Below are positions 1 through 7,034 of a DNA stretch of 8,172 nt, in pieces; position 1 is the first letter of the stretch, and each line of letters begins with the position of its first letter. The position numbers and the translations under genes were made by a program. Source of the stretch: Alphaproteobacteria bacterium (GTDB lineage Bacteria > Pseudomonadota > Alphaproteobacteria > RF32 > CAG-239); assembly GCA_017964705.1 (NCBI GenBank), contig JAGCRL010000270.1, positions 1 to 8,172 on the forward strand. The letters run 5' to 3'. The notes under the pieces were generated by a model. That model had not been told where the DNA came from. It saw only the letters and a list, made by a program, of their open reading frames with translations, and did no database searches.

Positions 1-91
1 AAATCTATTATCTTAAAAAATACACCTTTAATAATGTGCCTTGTTTAGCTTGTTAATATAAGAGTATAGAACTTCTATATACAATCACCAA

Positions 92-1198
92 TCACTCTTC
101 TTTATGCAAATAAACCGATATACTTATTGATGCGATAACAATTGTCGGCGCCCACACCGAAAACCAAATTGGTATGTATGAATTCAGTCCGAAAGCAGAA
201 ATAACTTGAGATGTAAAATAAACTGTAAAACCCGTTGCAATTCCTAAAATAATCATCCACAAAACACCGCCTTGCCTTTGACTCGGTTTTAAGGCAAATA
301 AACCTGCAACTAAAACCATTGCCACCAGCAAAAAGGGCAATGATGTTAAACTTAAGTATCTCATTTTATGCCGAATAACAGAAAAACCTGAGGTTTCATA
401 AAAATCTATTGTATCCGGCAAATTCCAATAAGAAATGGCTTCCGGATCAACAAAATTATCTCTGATACGTTGAATATTCATTTCCGTCGGATAGGTCATA
501 CTATTAACTATTTCAGCCTTTTGTCCTGGTTGATAAATATGAACATCTTTCAAATTCAAATTACCGTTTTCCAATGTGGCAACAAACGCTTCTATGTGTC
601 GTTTAACCCGCATATCCTCATCTATTTCTATAATACTTAAATCGTTTAACCATAGCACCTGACTTTTTAGATTAAGACCTTTTGCATTAATAATTGCAAT
701 CGTATTATCTTCTTTGCCTTCTCGCATCCACAACCCTTTATTTGAAAACAAAAAAGCATTCGGATTGTTTGTACTTAATCTGTAAGAAAGAGTCTCCTTA
801 ACTTCATAAAGTTTTGCAGAAATCGGATTAATAACCGCCACCCATAAAGAGCCTATAACAAAAACAGCCAACAAAACCGGCATTAAAACACCCCAAATAG
901 AGACACCTGTTGCACGAATAATAACAAACTCATTGTTTTTACTGATTCTCCAAAACATTATCATTGTAGAAACCATAACAATAAATGGTATAACCTTATC
1001 AACCGTTTCCGGCAATTTGGCCAAAACATACTCTACTAAAAAACCAATAGAAATATCATGCTTTCCGGAAGTACGACGCAATAGCTCTATCATATCAACC
1101 ATCATGATGATGGCGCAAATAACAATAAGCACAAACAAAAAACTTAAAACTGCTTGCTTAAACAAATAAGAACCTAAAATAGAGTTTGGTTTCATCAT
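92..1198 (-). CDS. lptG: LptG-type permease of the lipopolysaccharide export ABC transporter
   Basis: This 368-residue inner-membrane protein belongs to the YjgP/YjgQ (LptF/LptG) family, which with LptF and the ATPase LptB extracts lipopolysaccharide from the inner membrane and passes it to LptC and LptA. Hydrophobic segments lie near residues 13-35, 65-85 and 103-123, then a beta-rich periplasmic domain near 125-275, then three more near 283-303, 309-330 and 336-364, which is the family's six-helix layout. The N-terminal IELLRR stretch, the NNEFVIIRATG coupling stretch and the GIATGFTVYFTSQ C-terminal stretch favour LptG over LptF. It is the last gene of a gmk-cysK-lptG operon, starting 12 bases after the cysK stop. 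An AGGA overlaps that stop about 10 bases before the first of two adjacent ATG codons. No lptF is visible in the window, although lptF and lptG are often adjacent. The family call is firm; G rather than F is likely. Confidence 0.9.
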   Translation of the reverse strand: MMKPNSILGSYLFKQAVLSFLFVLIVICAIIMMVDMIELLRRTSGKHDISIGFLVEYVLAKLPETVDKVIPFIVMVSTMIMFWRISKNNEFVIIRATGVSIWGVLMPVLLAVFVIGSLWVAVINPISAKLYEVKETLSYRLSTNNPNAFLFSNKGLWMREGKEDNTIAIINAKGLNLKSQVLWLNDLSIIEIDEDMRVKRHIEAFVATLENGNLNLKDVHIYQPGQKAEIVNSMTYPTEMNIQRIRDNFVDPEAISYWNLPDTIDFYETSGFSVIRHKMRYLSLTSLPFLLVAMVLVAGLFALKPSQRQGGVLWMIILGIATGFTVYFTSQVISAFGLNSYIPIWFSVWAPTIVIASISISVYLHKEE

Positions 1199-1210
1199 TA
1201 TCCAAAAATC

Positions 1211-2134
1211 CTAAAAAACACCTGTTGAAAGATACCGTTCAACACTATCCGGTAATATAACAATCAATCTTTTATTTGTAAAGATAGAACGTTTTGCAAT
1301 TTCTACCGCTGCCGCCACAGCTGCTCCAGCAGATATTCCCACCAAAAGCCCCTCTGTTTGGGCAATCATTTGAGACATTTTTATAGCAGCTGCATCTTCC
1401 ATTTTAATAATCTCATCCACAAGCTTTTCATCAAAAAATGGTGGCTTAAAACCTGCACCTATACCTTGTATTTGATGAATTCCTTTTTTTTCACCGCTCA
1501 AGACTGCACTGCTTGCAGGCTCAACAGCTGCCACAAATAAATCTTTATTATATGTTTTAAGAACAGAAGAAATACCTGTTATGGTACCTGATGTGCCAAC
1601 GCCGGCAACAATTGCATCAAAATTTCCATCTGTATCCTCAATAATTTCCATGGCCGTACCCATACGATGCGCATTTGGATTCGCTTCATTTTGAAACTGG
1701 CTTAAAACAACCACCTTAGGATTGCGATTTTTTAGCATTTCCGCTTTATGGATAGCTCCGCTCATACCTTCTTCTGCCGGGGTTAAAATAACCTCTGCAC
1801 CCAAATGACGAATAAGGTTAATTCGTTCTTTAGACATGTTTTCAGGCATAATGATAATCAATTTATATCCTTTTGCGGCACATAATCCGGCCAATCCGAT
1901 ACCTGTATTTCCGGAAGTTGCCTCAACAAATATCGTATCTTTATCAATGCCAAGCTTTTCTTGTTTTTCAAGCATTGCCAATGCTACTCTATCTTTAACA
2001 GAAAAAAGTGGATTATACATTTCACATTTAGCCAAAATTTCTGCATTTAACCGCAGCTTTGTTGTTAAATTACCTAATCTCAATAACGGAGTACGCCCAA
2101 CTAATTCTGATATAGAATTATAAATATTTGCCAT
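1211..2134 (-). CDS. cysK: Cysteine synthase (O-acetylserine sulfhydrylase), PLP-dependent
   Basis: The enzyme makes cysteine from O-acetylserine and sulfide in the cytoplasm, the last step of cysteine synthesis. The 307 residues match the usual length of the family. The PLP lysine is K47 in NPLFSVKDR, the substrate-binding loop SGNTG is at 74-78, and the PLP phosphate-binding loop GVGTSGTITG is at 178-187. The PDSVERYLSTGVF tail is typical of CysK. One deviation is the segment NPNAHRMGTAMEI near 152-164, where the family usually has a TGPEI-like motif. That could reflect a lineage variant or a shifted substrate preference (CysM-like enzymes are relatives). The ATG lies one base after the gmk stop codon, so translation is probably coupled; no independent promoter or clear Shine-Dalgarno is seen. 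CysK versus CysM is not fully settled, but the length and tail favour CysK. Confidence 0.9.
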   Translation of the reverse strand: MANIYNSISELVGRTPLLRLGNLTTKLRLNAEILAKCEMYNPLFSVKDRVALAMLEKQEKLGIDKDTIFVEATSGNTGIGLAGLCAAKGYKLIIIMPENMSKERINLIRHLGAEVILTPAEEGMSGAIHKAEMLKNRNPKVVVLSQFQNEANPNAHRMGTAMEIIEDTDGNFDAIVAGVGTSGTITGISSVLKTYNKDLFVAAVEPASSAVLSGEKKGIHQIQGIGAGFKPPFFDEKLVDEIIKMEDAAAIKMSQMIAQTEGLLVGISAGAAVAAAVEIAKRSIFTNKRLIVILPDSVERYLSTGVF

Positions 2135-2135
2135 T

Positions 2136-2777
2136 TTATTTATCTTTCATAACTCTTTTAATCATTTTATCTAAACCGACAAGATTTTTTTGCTCCACTC
2201 TTGAAGCAATAACAATTGCCTTAACCTCTTCCACCGCATTATCTAAAATATCATTAACCACAACATAATCATAAAACACACTTTCGTTAATGCGTTTCTC
2301 TGCCATACTCATGCGGCGCTCTATAACTTCTGCACTATCTGTCCCACGATTAACCAATCTCTCTCTTAAAATTTTCAACGAAGGTGGCATTAAAAAAATT
2401 GCCTTAACACGATCTCCAGCTAAAGATCTAAGTTGCTGCACACCTGGGTAATCTAAGTCTAAAATAACATCTTGCCCAGCAGCCAACATCTTATTTATAG
2501 GCTCTTTAGGTGTTCCATAATTTGAACCGAAATCAGAATCAACATATTCATAAAAGGCATCATCTTTAATCATTTGCTTAAATTTTTTATCTGAAACAAA
2601 GTAATAATCTTCTCCTTCAACCTCTCCTTCTCTTTTATCTCTGGTTGTAACAGATATAGAAATTTTAATATCTTTAACTTCTTGCAATACTCGTTTAATA
2701 ACAGAACTTTTTCCACCACCGCTTGGACCGGAAAAAACAAACATTGTTCCTCTTGTCTTTATTTGATTATCAGCCAT
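2136..2777 (-). CDS. gmk: Guanylate kinase
   Basis: This essential cytoplasmic enzyme phosphorylates GMP (and dGMP) to GDP with ATP. The 213-residue protein has the P-loop GPSGGGKS at 17-24. The GMP-binding block runs from about 42 to 60, with SVTTRDKREGE followed by GEDYYF. The lid and ATP-side segment RERLVNRGTDSAEVIERRM lies around 136-154, and the YDYVVVND motif follows near 169. Length and motifs are those of a complete bacterial Gmk. A GAGGTGG ribosome binding site lies 3 bases before the ATG. This is the first gene of the minus-strand operon with cysK and lptG and is divergent from the dehydrogenase gene at 2871. The pairing with cysK and lptG has no obvious biochemical logic. The sequence style around RGTDSAEVIERR resembles alphaproteobacterial guanylate kinases. 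Confidence 0.95.
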   Translation of the reverse strand: MADNQIKTRGTMFVFSGPSGGGKSSVIKRVLQEVKDIKISISVTTRDKREGEVEGEDYYFVSDKKFKQMIKDDAFYEYVDSDFGSNYGTPKEPINKMLAAGQDVILDLDYPGVQQLRSLAGDRVKAIFLMPPSLKILRERLVNRGTDSAEVIERRMSMAEKRINESVFYDYVVVNDILDNAVEEVKAIVIASRVEQKNLVGLDKMIKRVMKDK

Positions 2778-2801
2778 AGTCCACCTCTTAAACGATTAGT
2801 C

Positions 2802-2830
2802 TTTACAAATACGCCACTTTAATATATATC
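2802..2830 (+). promoter_or_regulatory. Candidate sigma70 promoter for the SDR gene
   Basis: TTTACA at 2802-2807 and TATATC at 2825-2830 are separated by 17 bases, about 40 bases before the ATG at 2871. The intergenic stretch of 93 bases must also hold the divergent gmk promoter, for which no convincing box pair was found. Confidence 0.4.
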
Positions 2831-2870
2831 ATAAAATAGATAAATAAAGCTTTATTTCAAGGATGATACC

Positions 2871-3632
2871 ATGATTATTAAAAATATTTTGTTAACCGGC
2901 GCTTCTTCCGGAATAGGAGAGGCTCTGGCCTATTACTACGCACAACAAAAAGAAACAGAAAACCTCTTTATTTGCGGCAGAAACGAACAACGATTAAACC
3001 TTGTTAAAGAAAAATGCACCCAATTAGGAAATGCCAAAATACACGCTAAAATTTTAGATGTTGCAGATAAACAAGCTGTTGAAGATTGGATAATAAACGC
3101 AGAGAAAACGGCGTATTTAAACCTTGTTTTTGCCAATGCCGGTGTTGCCACTCTTGAAGAAACACCTGAAAACATTTACAACACTTTTAACATTAATGTT
3201 ATGGGGGTTTTAAACACTGTTACACCGGCTATAGAAATTTATAAAAAACGCCAAGACAAAGATAAAATTATAGCTATTACTGCTTCTATTGCCGGCTATC
3301 ATGGTTTGCCTGCTTGCCCGTCATACAGTGCCTCAAAAGCCTGTGTTAAAGCCTATGGAGAAGCCTTAAGGCTAAACCTTTTGCCTTATAATATCCAGGT
3401 AAACACCATTTGTCCCGGATTCGTTCGCTCAAGAATAACCGATAAAAACACTTGCCCGATGCCGTTTTTCATGGAAGCAGATGTTGCCGCCGCTTTAATA
3501 GCTAACCGTATAAAAAAGAATGTCGGTTTAATCGCTTTCCCATGGCCAATGCGTTTCGTAACATGGTTAGCAAGCATTGTTCCAAACCGAGTAAGTGATT
3601 TTATATACAAGCGCCTCCCCTATAAAGTCTAA
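2871..3632 (+). CDS. Short-chain dehydrogenase/reductase (SDR), substrate unknown
   Basis: This 253-residue classical SDR has a complete set of active-site residues. The dinucleotide-binding TGASSGIG is at 9-16, NAG at 89-91, and the catalytic tetrad is N109, S139, Y152 (YSASK) and K156. R37 in the ICGRN sequence after the second beta strand suggests a preference for NADP(H). The PGFVRSRIT stretch is the usual post-catalytic loop. The C-terminal part (about 228-253) is hydrophobic then basic, and could touch the membrane, as seen in some SDRs acting on lipids; this is inference. An AAGGA site sits 7 bases before the ATG. The gene is transcribed alone, divergent from gmk, and ends in a terminator at 3654. 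The substrate cannot be named from sequence. Confidence 0.85.
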   Translation: MIIKNILLTGASSGIGEALAYYYAQQKETENLFICGRNEQRLNLVKEKCTQLGNAKIHAKILDVADKQAVEDWIINAEKTAYLNLVFANAGVATLEETPENIYNTFNINVMGVLNTVTPAIEIYKKRQDKDKIIAITASIAGYHGLPACPSYSASKACVKAYGEALRLNLLPYNIQVNTICPGFVRSRITDKNTCPMPFFMEADVAAALIANRIKKNVGLIAFPWPMRFVTWLASIVPNRVSDFIYKRLPYKV

Positions 3633-3653
3633 AAACCTCGGATATTTCTAAGT

Positions 3654-3685
3654 AAAAACAGTCCTCTGCCATAAGGGCTGTTTTT
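3654..3685 (+). terminator. Intrinsic terminator after the SDR gene
   Basis: A 12-bp stem (AAAAACAGTCCT paired with AGGGCTGTTTTT, one G-U pair) with an 8-base loop leads into a T-rich tract, 22 bases after the SDR stop codon. It separates the SDR gene from rpsA. Confidence 0.85.
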
Positions 3686-3718
3686 ATATTTAAATCTACG
3701 AAACAACACCTTTTTTTC

Positions 3719-3749
3719 TTGACATTTCTTATTTTTTCACCTAAACAAT
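3719..3749 (+). promoter_or_regulatory. Candidate rpsA promoter
   Basis: A perfect TTGACA -35 box lies at 3719-3724. The best -10 candidates are TAAACA at 3742-3747 (17-base spacer) and AACAAT at 3744-3749 (19-base spacer). Both are weak matches, so the -10 assignment is uncertain. The predicted start would fall at the base of the GC-rich hairpin that follows. A weaker alternative using TAAAAT at 3808-3813 would lie downstream of that hairpin. Confidence 0.45.
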
Positions 3750-3751
3750 AC

Positions 3752-3789
3752 GCAATTCTTCCGCGGCGCGGCGGCAGAATGCTTTTTTT
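3752..3789 (+). promoter_or_regulatory. GC-rich hairpin plus T-tract in the rpsA leader (attenuator-like)
   Basis: GCAATTCTTCCGC pairs with GCGGCAGAATGC across a 6-base GGCGCG loop, with one bulged A and one T/C mismatch, and is followed directly by seven T residues (3783-3789). This is the form of an intrinsic terminator. It lies after a plausible rpsA promoter and 58 bases before the rpsA ATG. The GC run at 3761-3774 stands out in an AT-rich region. It could attenuate rpsA transcription, act as a second terminator for read-through from the SDR gene, or be a conserved leader structure. Confidence 0.55.
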
Positions 3790-3847
3790 AACTCGCGCAA
3801 GTCCGCTTAAAATTTAAGGTCTGGCATTTTTTGAAAAAATAAATATA

Positions 3848-5530
3848 ATGGCAAATACTGCAGAAGTTAAAATCCCTGAAATGACTGAAAATTTTGAAGA
3901 ATTGTTAAATGAACAATTCGGATCTAAAGGTATTGTTGGAACAGTTATGAAGGGTACCGTCATTCGTATTCATGATGGTTTTGCAACAATTGAGGTTGGT
4001 TTAAAATCAGAAGGTCGAATTCCTTTGCGTGAATTTGGCAGAAATGATGAATTAAAAGTTGGCGATGTTGTTGAAGTTTTAGTTGATAGATATGAAGACA
4101 AAGATGGCAATATCGTATTATCACGTGAAAAAGCTCGCCGTGAAGAAGTATGGCAAGATCTTGAAAAGATGATGAACAATAACGAACGTGTTAACGGCGT
4201 TATCTTTGGTCGCGTTAAAGGTGGCTTCACTGTTGACTTAAACGGTGCTATCGCTTTCTTACCAGGTTCTCAGATAGATATTCGCCCAATCAAAGATATT
4301 TCTCCTTTAATGGGCATTTCACAACCTTTCCAAATTTTGAAAATGGATAAAATTCGCGGCAATATCGTTGTTTCTCGTCGTGTTGTTTTAGAAGAAACTC
4401 GTTCTGCTGCTCGCGCTGAATTAATAGACACAATCAAAGAAGGTGCTATATTAGAAGGTATTGTTAAGAACCTGACCGAATATGGTGCATTTATTGATTT
4501 GGGCGGTGTTGATGGCTTGTTACACGTAACAGATATCTCTTGGAAGAGAATTAATCACCCGGCAGAAGTTCTTTCTCTCGGACAAACTGTTAAAGTACAA
4601 ATTATTAAATTTAATGAAGACACTCAACGCATTAGTTTGGGTATGAAACAATTAGAAAATGACCCATGGCAAGCCGTTGCTGATAAATACAAAGTTGGAG
4701 AAATTTACAAAGGTAAAGTTACCAACATTACCGACTATGGTGCATTTATCGAATTAGAAGATGGTATTGAAGGTTTGGTTCATGTTTCTGAAATGAGCTG
4801 GACACGTAAAAACGTTCACCCAGGCAAAATTGTTTCTACTTCACAAGAAGTTGATGTTAAGGTATTAGAAGTTGATGCAGATAAGCGTCGTATCAGCCTT
4901 GGCATTAAACAATGCACACCAAATCCTTGGGCTGCTTATATTGAAGAACATCCTGTTAATTCTATCATTGAAGGCAAAATTAAAAACATTACCGAATTCG
5001 GTTTGTTTATCGGTCTTTCTGATGAAATTGACGGCATGATTCACTTGTCTGATATTTCTTGGGAAAAATCCGGCGAAGAAGCTGTTAAAGATTATACCAA
5101 AGGTCAGACAATTGAAGCAAAGATTATTGATGTTGATGTTGAAAAAGAACGCATTAGCTTAGGAATTAAGCAAATGTCTGAAAACAACATTGCCTTAACC
5201 TTAGAATCTTTGAAAAAAGGTGATATTGTTAAAGCAGTTGTAACCGGAACAGATGAAAAGGGCGTTCAAGTAACTGTTCAAGGCATTCCTGCAACAATCA
5301 GAAAAGCAGAATTATCTAAAGACAGAAAAGATTTGTCAAGCTACAAAGAAGGTGACATTTTAGAAGCAAAAATCACTTCTGTTGACCGCAAAAACATTAA
5401 AGTTGGTGTTTCTGTAAAAGCTTACGAATTAGAAGAAGAAAAGAAAGCATTAGAAGAATATTCTAATAATCAAGCTGCAGCTGCTTCTTTAGGTGATGCT
5501 TTAGGTGAAGCTTTGAAAAACAAAGAATAA
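3848..5530 (+). CDS. rpsA: 30S ribosomal protein S1
   Basis: S1 binds mRNA on the small ribosomal subunit and helps start translation, especially on messages with weak or no Shine-Dalgarno. The 560 residues contain six S1 (OB-fold) repeats: about 31-97, 113-178, 197-268, 282-355, 369-442 and 456-524, followed by a charged tail of about 35 residues. Repeats 3 to 5 are the most canonical (EYGAFIDLGGVDGLLHVTDI, DYGAFIELEDGIEGLVHVSE, EFGLFIGLSDEIDGMIHLSD). The six-repeat form and length match proteobacterial S1. The ATG is preceded only by an A/T-rich stretch (GAAAAAATAAATATA) with no Shine-Dalgarno, consistent with the unusual initiation regions of rpsA in other proteobacteria, where S1 regulates its own synthesis; autoregulation here is inference. 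The common neighbours cmk and ihfB are absent from the window. Confidence 0.96.
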   Translation: MANTAEVKIPEMTENFEELLNEQFGSKGIVGTVMKGTVIRIHDGFATIEVGLKSEGRIPLREFGRNDELKVGDVVEVLVDRYEDKDGNIVLSREKARREEVWQDLEKMMNNNERVNGVIFGRVKGGFTVDLNGAIAFLPGSQIDIRPIKDISPLMGISQPFQILKMDKIRGNIVVSRRVVLEETRSAARAELIDTIKEGAILEGIVKNLTEYGAFIDLGGVDGLLHVTDISWKRINHPAEVLSLGQTVKVQIIKFNEDTQRISLGMKQLENDPWQAVADKYKVGEIYKGKVTNITDYGAFIELEDGIEGLVHVSEMSWTRKNVHPGKIVSTSQEVDVKVLEVDADKRRISLGIKQCTPNPWAAYIEEHPVNSIIEGKIKNITEFGLFIGLSDEIDGMIHLSDISWEKSGEEAVKDYTKGQTIEAKIIDVDVEKERISLGIKQMSENNIALTLESLKKGDIVKAVVTGTDEKGVQVTVQGIPATIRKAELSKDRKDLSSYKEGDILEAKITSVDRKNIKVGVSVKAYELEEEKKALEEYSNNQAAAASLGDALGEALKNKE

Positions 5531-5547
5531 TCTGATTTGTATTCAAC

Positions 5548-5584
5548 AAAAAACTCCTCATAATCATTTATGGGGAGTTTTTTT
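5548..5584 (+). terminator. Strong bidirectional terminator between rpsA and the small exported-protein gene
   Basis: A 16-bp stem with a single G-U pair and a TCAT loop is flanked by an A run on the left and a T run on the right, so it can terminate both rpsA (plus) and the converging gene ending at 5596 (minus). It starts 17 bases after the rpsA stop. Confidence 0.92.
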
Positions 5585-5595
5585 CATAAAAAAAC

Positions 5596-5874
5596 CTATT
5601 GTTCAGTTTGCTCAACAAGCATATCTTCCTCTACCATAGCCGGTTGCGGAGTGTCATTTGGTGCAACCTCCACACCGGGACTTCCGGGTAAAGGCTGCAT
5701 ATTATCACTTGAAGAAGCAAAAGAATTAGCAGATGCAGAATATGTTTCAATAATCATAACACCACCATTTGCCATAGACCCGTTTTGTGAAGAAGCTGCG
5801 TTTTCTGCCACCGCCTGACGAATGACCAAGGCCAAAGCTGCTACGGCTAAAAAACCTAAAAAAAATCTGCTCAT
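5596..5874 (-). CDS. Small exported protein of unknown function
   Basis: This 92-residue protein has a hydrophobic N terminus (about residues 4-18), after which AVA at 21-23 followed by E could be a signal peptidase I site; an uncleaved membrane anchor is also possible because R19 and Q20 interrupt the run. The mature part is low in complexity: Ser/Ala/Asn-rich to about 58, a Pro-rich patch near 61-79, and an acidic tail ending EEDMLVEQTEQ. No family was recognised. The start is well supported by an AGGAGG site 5 bases before the ATG and by a promoter at 5903-5932. It converges on rpsA and shares its terminator. AT content and translation signals match the left part of the window rather than the two genes to its right. 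Other frames over this stretch lack such signals. Confidence 0.7.
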   Translation of the reverse strand: MSRFFLGFLAVAALALVIRQAVAENAASSQNGSMANGGVMIIETYSASANSFASSSDNMQPLPGSPGVEVAPNDTPQPAMVEEDMLVEQTEQ

Positions 5875-5884
5875 AAAATCCTCC

Positions 5885-5910
5885 TATATAAAAATGACAT
5901 TTTTTATATA
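5885..5910. promoter_or_regulatory. AT-rich palindrome overlapping the promoter of the small exported-protein gene
   Basis: TATATAAAAATG and CATTTTTTATATA form arms of 12 and 13 bases around a single A, with one extra T in the right arm. The site covers the -10 box and the expected transcription start, as a repressor operator would. It could also form a hairpin in the 5' leader just before the ribosome binding site. In such AT-rich sequence chance is a real alternative. Confidence 0.35.
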
Positions 5911-5932
5911 AACAGGCTTTACTTTTTTTCAA
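5903..5932 (-). promoter_or_regulatory. Sigma70-type promoter of the small exported-protein gene
   Basis: On the minus strand, TTGAAA (5927-5932) and TATAAA (5903-5908) are separated by 18 bases, with a start site expected near 5895 and a 20-base leader containing AGGAGG. The -35 box sits within about 10 bases of the point where the GC-richer right-hand segment appears to begin. Confidence 0.6.
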
Positions 5933-5962
5933 TAAGCTAAAATTTTTATCTTTAAAACAAAA

Positions 5963-5996
5963 AGAGAGTGGCGAGGATAACCCCTCACCACTCTCT
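5963..5996 (-). terminator. Terminator hairpin of the 341-residue protein gene (cassette 3' flank, copy 1)
   Basis: Read on the minus strand, a 14-bp stem (AGAGAGTGGTGAGG with CCTCGCCACTCTCT) closes a GGTTAT loop and is followed by TTTTGTTTT. The one imperfect pair is U-G in minus-strand RNA but C-A on the plus strand, which fixes the direction of transcription as minus. Its apex matches that of the hairpin at 7292-7334, and both start exactly 5 bases after a TTCTAA motif. Confidence 0.85.
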
Positions 5997-6001
5997 TTTT
6001 C

Positions 6002-6013
6002 TTAGAAGTTAGT
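6002..6013 (-). repeat. Shared 3' tail motif of the cassette genes, copy 1
   Basis: The minus strand reads ACTAACTTCTAA across and just after the stop of the 341-residue gene. The identical 12 bases occur on the plus strand at 7141-7152, and a close variant (ACCAAGTTCTAA) follows the 269-residue gene. Here the gene uses an earlier stop (6009-6011) in a frame one base off the one that would read TNF-stop. Confidence 0.5.
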
Positions 6014-7034
6014 AGTTCTTAATCCGGTCTCGTCCGAGACCGAGTTTTACTACAAGTTTTACATACAGACTGTTACCAGTCTGCATATCGGAATTTTGCA
6101 GCACATATTTCTTGTACTGCCACCCCACCACAAAGCCGATATTGTTGGCTGTGGCAAATGGGCGGTAATCAAGTTCGATCTCGGCGTACGGGGACCAGTA
6201 ATTGCCCCAACTTTTGACATAAGAGCCATCGTCCAGCGGTTTGCTGTCCGTTTTATAGGCTTCACAGACACCTCCGCCCTTGAGGTAAAGTTGCCATACA
6301 TCATACCTATCCAAGCGGAAAGGCTTGATACCGGCTCCCACACGGGCTGTAAAAGCCGTGTAATTCTCGCCAGCATGTTCCGCCAGGTTAGAATACTGAT
6401 TTTTACAGATGCCGGCTGACCCATCGATGAGCCAGCAAGAACCAGAAAGGCTCAAACCTCCACCCGCAACCCAAGCATCGCAGGCTTCCTCCGAGAGGCC
6501 AAATTGGTATCCGCCATAAGCGAATACCGACCACCCGTTTTTATTGGCGGCTTTGCGAATGATCTTACCATCAAAAGCAGACCCTTCCGGGGCTACTTGA
6601 TAGTAGTATACATCCCGATGCTGGTTGTGGTTGGTGATCTCGTAATCAGTACGAGTCTCCACAACCTTAGCTGCATAGTTGGCTTTGCTTGTTGGTTCGT
6701 AGACCTGTACGTGATCTCCTACAACCTTTACTATCTTGAGATAGTTCGGCTGTTGTCTGACACCTTCGGCATCTTTAAACGCCGTGAATCCCTTCAAATA
6801 GAGAGTGTCGCCAACCGCGACATTTACTCCGGCAATCTCTCCTGGGGTGCTGGCGATCAGCATCTGCGGCGGATCAAATACACACCGCACAGTATCCTGC
6901 GGATGAGTTTTCAGGAAGTTGTCACAGAACTGGAAATCTGTGGCATCTCCTACAATTACATTCTGAGCATTCACTCCCACCTGGAGAGTGATTGCAACCA
7001 TCAGGACGATGGTTTTGAAAAGAAATTTTTTCAT
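6009..7034 (-). CDS. Secreted protein with likely C-terminal outer-membrane beta-barrel (cassette 1)
   Basis: The family of this 341-residue protein was not recognised. It begins with a signal peptide (MKKFLFKTIV to VNAQNV, cleavage probably after A23), identical in DNA to that of the gene at 7358-8167. Residues about 27-160 form a soluble-looking domain containing a GVNVAVGDTLYLKGF stretch. Residues about 165-334 show roughly eight alternating, aromatic-rich amphipathic strands (such as GWSVFAYGGYQFGL and NIGFVVGWQYKKYVL), suggesting a small barrel; the last residue is Y. Six cysteines (37, 51, 185, 200, 210, 257) in an exported protein may form disulfides. There is no Shine-Dalgarno before the ATG (AAAACAAAGATT), unlike most genes on the left, and GC content is clearly higher. 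Its last codons contain an 18-base palindrome (6025-6042). Barrel and surface location are inference from pattern. Confidence 0.8.
   Translation of the reverse strand: MKKFLFKTIVLMVAITLQVGVNAQNVIVGDATDFQFCDNFLKTHPQDTVRCVFDPPQMLIASTPGEIAGVNVAVGDTLYLKGFTAFKDAEGVRQQPNYLKIVKVVGDHVQVYEPTSKANYAAKVVETRTDYEITNHNQHRDVYYYQVAPEGSAFDGKIIRKAANKNGWSVFAYGGYQFGLSEEACDAWVAGGGLSLSGSCWLIDGSAGICKNQYSNLAEHAGENYTAFTARVGAGIKPFRLDRYDVWQLYLKGGGVCEAYKTDSKPLDDGSYVKSWGNYWSPYAEIELDYRPFATANNIGFVVGWQYKKYVLQNSDMQTGNSLYVKLVVKLGLGRDRIKNY
6025..6042. repeat. Perfect 8-bp inverted repeat near the 3' end of cassette 1
   Basis: CGGTCTCG and CGAGACCG flank a 2-base centre inside the last codons of the 341-residue gene, 14 bases before its stop. 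It is GC-rich and perfect. It could be chance, a recombination scar or a protein-binding site; nothing similar was found at the end of the neighbouring gene. Confidence 0.5.

Noticed and set aside
1..91. Possible RNA gene or lptG terminator at the left edge
   Set aside because: The stretch is AT-rich with no stable hairpin followed by a T-tract on the minus strand and no tRNA-like fold, so nothing could be supported.
5747..5932. A 61-codon minus-strand frame overlapping the small exported-protein gene
   Set aside because: It starts inside the promoter region upstream of the expected transcription start, lacks a ribosome binding site, and competes with a frame that has an AGGAGG and a signal-like N terminus.
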